From Martinezella lusitana (lineage in GTDB: Bacteria; Pseudomonadota; Alphaproteobacteria; Rhizobiales; Rhizobiaceae), in contig NZ_JACHBG010000008.1 in assembly GCF_014207095.1 (NCBI RefSeq), positions 124,001 to 188,000 of the forward strand: a DNA stretch of 64,000 bases. The letters run 5' to 3'. The notes beneath the pieces were generated by a model. That model saw only the letters and a program-made list of their open reading frames with translations. It searched no databases and was not told the DNA's origin. A program made the translations under genes and the position numbers. Below are positions 58,405 through 64,000 of this stretch, piece by piece. How positions within the stretch are numbered: position 1 is the first letter of the stretch; each line of letters opens with the position of its first letter.

Positions 58405-59469
58405 ATGTCCGGAGCACAAGAATTCGAACGTGTTCTCGATGGCAGCGACAAGAAGGTCGCGTCGTTCGAGGACAATAGGGTCTCTCTTCTGAAGCGAGTG
58501 CAGCATTTTCTGCACTCGACGCCAGCGGCGGTGCCGTTGATCGTCCTGGTGATGGCGATTGTGATCTTCGGCATCGCCATCGGCGGGAAGTTCTTCTCCG
58601 CCTACACGCTCACGCTCATCCTGCAGCAGATCGCCATCGTCGGTATTCTCGGCGCGGCCCAAACGCTGGTCATCCTGACTGCCGGCATCGATCTCTCCAT
58701 CGGCGTCATCATGGTCATCTCCTCGGTTGTCATGGGCAATGTCGCCGTGACCTACGGCCTGCCGACGCCCATCGCCGTGGTGGCCGGCCTGATCGTCGGT
58801 GGCATCTGCGGATTGCTCAATGGCTTCCTCGTCGCCAACATGAAGCTGCCGCCGTTCATCGTGACGCTCGGCACGTGGAATATCGTCATGGCGACGAACT
58901 TCATCTATTCCGCCAATGAAACCATCCGCGACACTGACGTCGATGAGAAGGCGCCTCTGCTGCATCTTTTCGCCACCAGCTTCCGTGTCGGCGGCGCGGT
59001 GCTCACCCTTGGCGTCATCGCCATGGTACTCCTGGTCATCGGCCTCTGGTACGTTCTCAATCACACCGCCTGGGGCAGGCATGTCTATGCCGTCGGCGAC
59101 GATCCGGAAGCAGCGAAACTCGCCGGCATCCAGACCAAGAAGGTGCTCCTTGCGGTCTACGGCGTTTCGGGATTGATTGCCGCTCTTGCCGCCTGGGTCT
59201 CGATCGGCCGCAACGGCTCGGTGTCGCCGTCCTCCGCCGTGACCGATTTCAATCTTCAGGCAATCACTGCAACCGTCATCGGCGGCATCTCGCTTTTCGG
59301 TGGCCGCGGTTCGATCCTCGGTACGTTGTTCGGCGCCATGATCGTCGGTGTTGTGTCGATGGGCCTCAACATGCTTGGAGCCGACCCGCAGTGGAAGGTG
59401 CTTCTGACCGGCGTTCTCATCATCGGCGCCGTCGCGATCGATCAATGGATCAGAAAGGTATCGGCATGA
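58405..59469 (+). CDS. frcC: Sugar ABC transporter permease FrcC
   Basis: 354 residues, RbsC/AraH-type permease with a ~45-residue cytoplasmic N-terminus and about eight to ten membrane helices; the EAA-like loop is in AVGDDPEAAKLAGIQTKKVLL. Starts 172 bases after frcB and overlaps frcA by four bases. Confidence 0.95.
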   Translation: MSGAQEFERVLDGSDKKVASFEDNRVSLLKRVQHFLHSTPAAVPLIVLVMAIVIFGIAIGGKFFSAYTLTLILQQIAIVGILGAAQTLVILTAGIDLSIGVIMVISSVVMGNVAVTYGLPTPIAVVAGLIVGGICGLLNGFLVANMKLPPFIVTLGTWNIVMATNFIYSANETIRDTDVDEKAPLLHLFATSFRVGGAVLTLGVIAMVLLVIGLWYVLNHTAWGRHVYAVGDDPEAAKLAGIQTKKVLLAVYGVSGLIAALAAWVSIGRNGSVSPSSAVTDFNLQAITATVIGGISLFGGRGSILGTLFGAMIVGVVSMGLNMLGADPQWKVLLTGVLIIGAVAIDQWIRKVSA

Positions 59470-60254
59470 CCACGACCGTCGAACCCATCCTCACTGCCCG
59501 CGGTCTCGTCAAGCGTTATGGCCGTGTGACCGCCCTCGATAATGCCGATTTCGACCTCTATCCCGGCGAGATCCTCGCCGTGATCGGCGACAACGGTGCC
59601 GGGAAATCCTCGCTGATCAAGGCGATTTCCGGTGCGGTCATTCCGGACGAGGGCGAAATCAAGCTCGAGGGCAAGGCTGTTCACTTCCGCTCTCCGATGG
59701 AAGCACGCGAAGCCGGCATCGAGACGGTCTATCAGAACCTCGCTTTGTCGCCGGCGCTCTCCATCGCCGACAATATGTTCCTCGGCCGCGAAGTGCGTAA
59801 ACCCGGCATTCTCGGCTCGGTATTCCGCATGCTCGACCGGCCGGCAATGGAAAAGCGCGCGCGCGACAAGCTTTCCGAACTCGGCCTGATGACGATCCAG
59901 AATATCAATCAGGCGGTGGAAACGCTCTCCGGTGGTCAACGTCAGGGCGTGGCCGTGGCACGCGCCGCAGCCTTTGGTTCCAAGGTCGTCATCATGGACG
60001 AGCCGACGGCCGCCCTCGGCGTCAAGGAAAGCCGTAAGGTTCTCGAACTCATCCTCGATGTTCGCGCTCGCGGCTTGCCGATCGTGCTGATCTCGCACAA
60101 TATGCCGCACGTTTTCGAGGTGGCGGACCGCATTCATATCCATCGCCTTGGACGACGCCTGACCGTCATCAATCCCAAGGATTACACCATGTCCGATGCC
60201 GTCGCCTTCATGACCGGCGCCAAGGCGCCGCCGGTGGAGAACGTCGCCGCATGA
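59466..60254 (+). CDS. frcA: Sugar ABC transporter ATP-binding protein FrcA
   Basis: 262 residues, a single ATPase domain: Walker A GDNGAGKSS, signature LSGGQRQG, Walker B VVIMDEPTAALG, switch His in LISHNMPH. RbsA proteins are usually fused doubles; Frc-type systems use this single-domain form as a homodimer. ATG 59466 overlaps the frcC stop; it overlaps frcK by four bases. Confidence 0.96.
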   Translation: MTTTVEPILTARGLVKRYGRVTALDNADFDLYPGEILAVIGDNGAGKSSLIKAISGAVIPDEGEIKLEGKAVHFRSPMEAREAGIETVYQNLALSPALSIADNMFLGREVRKPGILGSVFRMLDRPAMEKRARDKLSELGLMTIQNINQAVETLSGGQRQGVAVARAAAFGSKVVIMDEPTAALGVKESRKVLELILDVRARGLPIVLISHNMPHVFEVADRIHIHRLGRRLTVINPKDYTMSDAVAFMTGAKAPPVENVAA

Positions 60255-60883
60255 GTATTTCTCTCGAGAACATCGCCGGCGAGATCATTGCTCGCGCCGG
60301 CGACACCAGGCGGTTTCTGGTGGCGATCGCCGGACCGCCCGGCGCCGGCAAGTCGACACTGGCGGAGAATGTCGCAAAGGCGCTGCAGGCCAGGGGTGAA
60401 AGCGCCGAGGTCCTGCCGATGGACGGCTTTCATATGGACAATGCCGTCCTCATCGAAAAAGGCCTTTTGAAGCGGAAGGGTGTGCCCGAGAGTTTCGACG
60501 TGCGCGCCTTCCTCGACATCGTCAAGGCCGTGCGCGCTGCCGATCAGGAAGTGCTGGTGCCGGTCTTCGACCGCTCGCGCGAGCTTGCCATCGCATCCGC
60601 TCGTATCGTCTCGCCCGAGCATCGCTTCATCGTGATCGAGGGCAATTACCTGCTGTTCAGCCAGGGGAAATGGGCGGAGCTTGAGGGCGTTTTCGATTAT
60701 TCGATCATGCTTGCGCCGCCGATCGAAGTGCTGGAAGAGCGGCTCTGGGCGCGCTGGCGGGGCTATGACCTCGACGAAGAAGCCGCCGGCGCCAAAGTCT
60801 ATGGCAACGATCTGCCGAACGGCCGGCTGATTCTCGAAAATCGCCGCCAGGCGGACGTCACCATCGATATCGTTCAGGACTGA
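60251..60883 (+). CDS. frcK: FrcK, uridine/panK-like P-loop kinase
   Basis: 210 residues of the nucleoside/pantothenate-kinase-like family with Walker A AGPPGAGKSTLAENV and MDGFHMDNAVL, as in the uridine kinase fold. Last gene of frcBCAK, overlapping frcA (ATGA). A kinase role on the imported sugar has been suggested for Sinorhizobium FrcK, but the substrate is not established. Confidence 0.88.
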   Translation: MSISLENIAGEIIARAGDTRRFLVAIAGPPGAGKSTLAENVAKALQARGESAEVLPMDGFHMDNAVLIEKGLLKRKGVPESFDVRAFLDIVKAVRAADQEVLVPVFDRSRELAIASARIVSPEHRFIVIEGNYLLFSQGKWAELEGVFDYSIMLAPPIEVLEERLWARWRGYDLDEEAAGAKVYGNDLPNGRLILENRRQADVTIDIVQD

Positions 60884-61025
60884 CCTCACGATCATTTAAC
60901 TGCCGTCGCGGATTGTTTTGCGATGCTGGTTGGTGCTATCGAAGCGCGATATCATCAAGCATGATCCCGAAGGCCATGAAATCGCCCTCGGATGAGTTCG
61001 TGCTCACATTCCAGAGGTCGCGCCC

Positions 61026-62066
61026 ATGCAAAAGCTCACCATCCGCCGTCCTGACGACTGGCATCTGCACCTGCGGGATGGCGCCATGATGGAAGGCGTG
61101 ATCGGCGACACATCGAGGCATTTTGCCCGCGCCATCATCATGCCCAATCTCGTGCCGCCCGTGGTGACGACAGCGGACGCGACAGCCTATCGTGAACGCA
61201 TCATGAAGGCATTGCCGGCGGGCGATCGCTTCCAGCCGTTGATGACGCTCTACCTCACCGAGCGCACAAACCCCGACGATGTCGAGGAAGGCAAGAAGAG
61301 CGGCCTGATCACCGCCGTCAAGCTCTATCCAGCCGGCGCGACGACCAATTCCCACGGCGGCGTGCGCGATCTGAACAAGGCAATGCCGGTGCTGGAGCGC
61401 ATGGCGAAAATCGGGTTGCCGCTCTGCGTTCATGGCGAGGTGACGACGCCCGACGTGGATATTTTCGATCGCGAGGCAGTCTTCATCGAAACCGTTCTCG
61501 ATCCGCTGCGTCAGCGCCTGCCTGAGCTGAAGGTGACGATGGAGCATGTGACCACGTCGGACGGCGTGGACTACATCAGGTCGGCAAAGGCCAATCTGGC
61601 AGGCTCGATCACGACGCACCACCTGATCATCAACCGCAACGCCATCCTCGTCGGCGGCATTCGCCCGCACTATTATTGCCTGCCGGTCGCAAAGCGCGAG
61701 AGCCATCGCCTGGCGCTGCGCGCAGCAGCAACCAGCGGCGACGCCAGGTTCTTCCTCGGCACGGATTCCGCGCCGCATGTCGATCCGCTAAAGGAGTGTG
61801 CCTGCGGTTGCGCCGGCATCTACACCTCGATCAACACCATGAGCTGCCTGGCGCATGTCTTCGAGGAGGAGGGCGCGCTGGACAAGCTCGAGGCTTTCGC
61901 ATCCCTGAACGGGCCGGCCTGGTACGGGCTGCCTGTCAACGACGATAACATCACTTTGGTGCGTCGCGCCGAGGCTGTGACGTTCCCGGCGAAGATCGAG
62001 ACCGGAGCCGGTCTGGTGACCGTTTTTGACCCCATGTTCCCGCTGCATTGGGATGTTGAAATCTAA
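61026..62066 (+). CDS. pyrC: Dihydroorotase (PyrC, class II)
   Basis: Third step of pyrimidine synthesis: carbamoyl-aspartate to dihydroorotate. 346 residues, with DDWHLHLRDGAMM (zinc His pair), the Lys bridging region KLYPAGATTNSHGGV, CVHGEV, and the catalytic Asp in LGTDSAPH. Length and motifs match the short E. coli PyrC class. An AGCATGATCCCGAAGG segment upstream (60957-60972) resembles the end of a RIME element. Confidence 0.96.
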   Translation: MQKLTIRRPDDWHLHLRDGAMMEGVIGDTSRHFARAIIMPNLVPPVVTTADATAYRERIMKALPAGDRFQPLMTLYLTERTNPDDVEEGKKSGLITAVKLYPAGATTNSHGGVRDLNKAMPVLERMAKIGLPLCVHGEVTTPDVDIFDREAVFIETVLDPLRQRLPELKVTMEHVTTSDGVDYIRSAKANLAGSITTHHLIINRNAILVGGIRPHYYCLPVAKRESHRLALRAAATSGDARFFLGTDSAPHVDPLKECACGCAGIYTSINTMSCLAHVFEEEGALDKLEAFASLNGPAWYGLPVNDDNITLVRRAEAVTFPAKIETGAGLVTVFDPMFPLHWDVEI

Positions 62067-62109
62067 TTTAGTACTTACTTATATAAATAATTCTGAGTGA
62101 TGCGCAGTA

Positions 62110-62141
62110 TTGGCGGTAAAATATTCGTGTTTTGCCGCCAA
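62110..62141. other. Hairpin in the A/T-rich pyrC - diguanylate cyclase gap
   Basis: TTGGCGGTAAAA (62110-62121) pairs with TTTTGCCGCCAA (62130-62141) with one T-G wobble: a 12-bp stem with an 8-base loop, 44 bases after the pyrC stop. The surrounding 62067-62230 is unusually A/T-rich for this genome. It may terminate pyrC; no T-run follows. Confidence 0.5.
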
Positions 62142-62260
62142 ATGGCACGTATATTTTGTTGAAATCTATTTTCTTTATTAATTGCTGTAACCAATTTGAT
62201 ACCTGTTGAGGACTAGCGTGGCATCGATCCCTACGGTCATGATGAAACCGTTGAAAGAGC

Positions 62261-63415
62261 ATGATGCTGGTTGATTATAACTCACTCCTTCTCGCTCTTG
62301 GCGTTTCCGCATCCTGCCTTGCGGTTACGTTGGTGGGAAGCTGGTTTTCTCGCCGGCCCGATACCTTTCTTCTGACATGCTCTGCCGGCCTGGTGCCGCT
62401 GGTGGGCGGCATTTTCATTTACGGCCACTATGTCGACAAGCCTCGCCCCATCTTTGCCATCCTGACGTTTGTCCTGTTTTTCATCGGCTTCTCGACGATA
62501 TGGGTAGCCGGCTATCAGTTTCGCACGCGCCGTCTGTCCGCGCGGCGGTTTTTTCTCGGATGCCTGATCGGTATAGCTGCGTCGGTTGGACCGATGCTCG
62601 CCGGCTATGATGGGTTGGCCTTCATCGGCGACAACCTCGTGATCGCCGCATTGCTGCTCCTGACTGCGCGCGAGTACTGGCTAAGCCGGCGTGAGGCGCC
62701 GACGCCGCTTTACGGCATTACCGCGCTCTATACGTTGACCGCAATCTCCTTCTGCCTTTGTGCGGCGGTGCTCATTGCCGATGGCAAGTTTGTGCTCGGC
62801 CGCGCGCCAGACAATTGGGCGGAGGATTTCAGCCTTGCAGTATGCATCGCGGGGATGACCGGCATCGGTGCGCTCTCGCTCGCCTTGCATCAATGGCGTC
62901 AGGCGGCATTGCATCGCCAGGAGGCGATTACCGATTCCCTGACGGGATTGCTGAATCGCCGCGCGCTTTTCGATCTTCACGGGCGACGTACGTTCGGCCC
63001 ATCCATGGCCGTCATCGTCTTCGACATCGATCGTTTCAAGACGATCAACGACCAGTATGGCCATGCTGCCGGCGATCTCGTGCTCAAGCTTTTCGGCCAG
63101 GAATTGTCCGTGGGGCTGCGCTCTTCCGATACCGTTGCCCGGCTCGGCGGCGAAGAATTCGCCCTGGTGCTCGACAATACGTTGCCCGGCCGGGCCGAGC
63201 AGGTTGCCGAGCGGGTGAGGGACGCTTTTGCCGCGCGATCGATCGAGGTCGACGACAAGATCGTGACCTGCACCGTCAGTGCAGGCGTTGCCACCGGTAC
63301 CGTCAAGGGGATCGGTTTCGACGACGTTCTTCGCGCCGCCGACAAGGCGCTCTATGAGGCAAAAAGAAACGGCCGCAACCGTGTCGAGGTCGCGGCCTAT
63401 CTGCACGCCGTCTAG
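62261..63415 (+). CDS. Membrane diguanylate cyclase (GGDEF domain)
   Basis: Makes c-di-GMP from two GTP. 384 residues: about six or seven membrane helices (about 5-210), possibly a MHYT/MASE-like sensor of unknown ligand, and a GGDEF domain (about 225-378). The active site is GGEEF (296-300) and the product-inhibition site RSSD lies five residues before it, so it should be active and feedback-inhibited. No EAL domain. Start at 62261 or the Met at 62264. It stands alone. Confidence 0.93.
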   Translation: MMLVDYNSLLLALGVSASCLAVTLVGSWFSRRPDTFLLTCSAGLVPLVGGIFIYGHYVDKPRPIFAILTFVLFFIGFSTIWVAGYQFRTRRLSARRFFLGCLIGIAASVGPMLAGYDGLAFIGDNLVIAALLLLTAREYWLSRREAPTPLYGITALYTLTAISFCLCAAVLIADGKFVLGRAPDNWAEDFSLAVCIAGMTGIGALSLALHQWRQAALHRQEAITDSLTGLLNRRALFDLHGRRTFGPSMAVIVFDIDRFKTINDQYGHAAGDLVLKLFGQELSVGLRSSDTVARLGGEEFALVLDNTLPGRAEQVAERVRDAFAARSIEVDDKIVTCTVSAGVATGTVKGIGFDDVLRAADKALYEAKRNGRNRVEVAAYLHAV

Positions 63416-63461
63416 CCGATAAAATCGCTCGGACTGGCTGGCGACTATTGTCTCCAGATGT

Positions 63462-63941
63462 TCAGAACAGGGCTTTTACGAAAGCGCAGGCGGCCAAAAG
63501 AGAAGCGACCGTGCGGACATGGTTCCACTGCGTCCAGTCGCTGAGATAGGTCGCCCACAGCTGCGCGGCTTCGGCGGTATGTCCGTCTGCCTTGGCGAGG
63601 GCGTCATTGAGCGGCACGTTGAACACGATGGTCGACAGGAAGCTTGCGACGATGTAGAGCACAGCGCCCGTCAGCATCATGACGCTGGCGGTGCCCCGCC
63701 AGTTGAGAAAGGCCATGACGGCGATGAAAAGCGACAGCGCCGCGGCCAGCAGGAACACTGCAATGAAGGGCGAGCGGACGATCGTGACGTTGATCGATTG
63801 CATCGCGGCGATCCCCTGGTCGACGGGGAGGCGTGCGAAGGACTGCATGACGAAGGTCGAGAAGGCGAAGTAGACGCCGGCGAGAAGGCCGCTGCTAAGT
63901 GCTGCGATGATGAGGGCGATATTCGTGATCGGAAAGGTCAT
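63462..63941 (-). CDS. DUF1772 membrane protein
   Basis: 159 residues with four hydrophobic helices (about 5-28, 55-78, 85-108, 140-158) and the family pattern GVYFAFSTFVMQSF near the N-terminus and NVPLNDALA in the middle, as in DUF1772/anthrone-oxygenase-like proteins. Function unknown. It converges on the diguanylate cyclase gene. The last 59 bases of the window hold nothing further I can identify. Confidence 0.85.
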   Translation of the reverse strand: MTFPITNIALIIAALSSGLLAGVYFAFSTFVMQSFARLPVDQGIAAMQSINVTIVRSPFIAVFLLAAALSLFIAVMAFLNWRGTASVMMLTGAVLYIVASFLSTIVFNVPLNDALAKADGHTAEAAQLWATYLSDWTQWNHVRTVASLLAACAFVKALF

Positions 63942-64000
63942 GACTGGGCACTCCAGATGCCGGTAGCGGCGGTTTCGTGGGCATAAGTGGAAAAGTCTTT

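Noticed and set aside
58339..59445. A 368-codon open frame opposite frcC
   Set aside because: Asp/His/Arg-rich antisense shadow of the permease, no motif.
60945..60985. RIME element upstream of pyrC
   Set aside because: AGCATGATCCCGAAGG resembles the end of a RIME, but no matching second arm could be found, so it is not listed as a repeat.

Overview
The window is about 64 kb of GC-rich chromosomal DNA from an alphaproteobacterium of the Rhizobiales, most likely a Rhizobium close to the R. tropici / R. leguminosarum / R. etli group. The basis is recognition of gene families and gene order: an olsA-type acyltransferase inside the fur-olsA-miaB-phoH-ybeY-corC-lnt-(praR/phrR type)-metK-trmB block, a sugar ABC operon very close to Sinorhizobium FrcBCAK, a ROSE-type RNA thermometer ahead of hsp20, BA14K and DUF1150 proteins, and RIME-like intergenic palindromes. 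No search was run, so the genus is inference. I see no prophage, transposase, CRISPR array or replication origin.

Layout. 1-12.5 kb is a co-directional housekeeping block: universal stress protein (cut by the edge), NifU-like Fe-S scaffold, tsaB, rimI, Fur/Mur, olsA, miaB, phoH, ybeY, a CorC-type CBS protein, lnt, an XRE regulator, metK and trmB. It joins tRNA modification, ribosome maturation, envelope lipids and SAM supply. 12.5-20.3 kb holds an Hsp20/DUF1150 pair under a heat-responsive leader, a nucleoside hydrolase - chemoreceptor - ribokinase group, rmuC and def. 20.4-25.4 kb holds fmt-truA-arsC(like) and, on the other strand, dapD-dapE plus a small membrane protein. 25.5-31 kb is mixed metabolism: LOG protein, EF-hand protein, HAD nucleotidase, PEP-mutase-like enzyme, and a divergent LysR/SDR pair.

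31-40.5 kb is built on a backbone argB-engB-yidC-rnpA-rpmH, all on the minus strand. Two plus-strand cassettes interrupt it: an ECF sigma / anti-sigma / fasciclin stress cassette between argB and engB, and an arsenic cassette (DUF6428 divergent from arsR-aqpS-arsC-MFS) between engB and yidC. 40.9-44.8 kb carries a second chemoreceptor, an orphan sensor kinase and tRNA-Arg(ACG). 44.9-54 kb is accessory: YciI, a MarR/MFS drug-efflux pair, a BA14K protein, an SDR that lacks its catalytic segment, a PmtA-like methyltransferase with TetR, an aldo/keto reductase, a small RNA gene with three anti-Shine-Dalgarno loops, and a lipoprotein hydrolase. 54-61 kb is a proline-racemase-family enzyme and the Frc sugar system: ROK regulator and RbsD/FucU mutarotase divergent from frcBCAK. 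61-64 kb ends with pyrC, a diguanylate cyclase and a DUF1772 protein.

The least ordinary signals are the three-loop CUCCUCCC small RNA at 51.8 kb, the ROSE leader at 13.6 kb, the arsR operator that covers its own start codon, the internally deleted SDR at 48.1 kb, and a palindrome ahead of metK that resembles a methionine-cycle operator.
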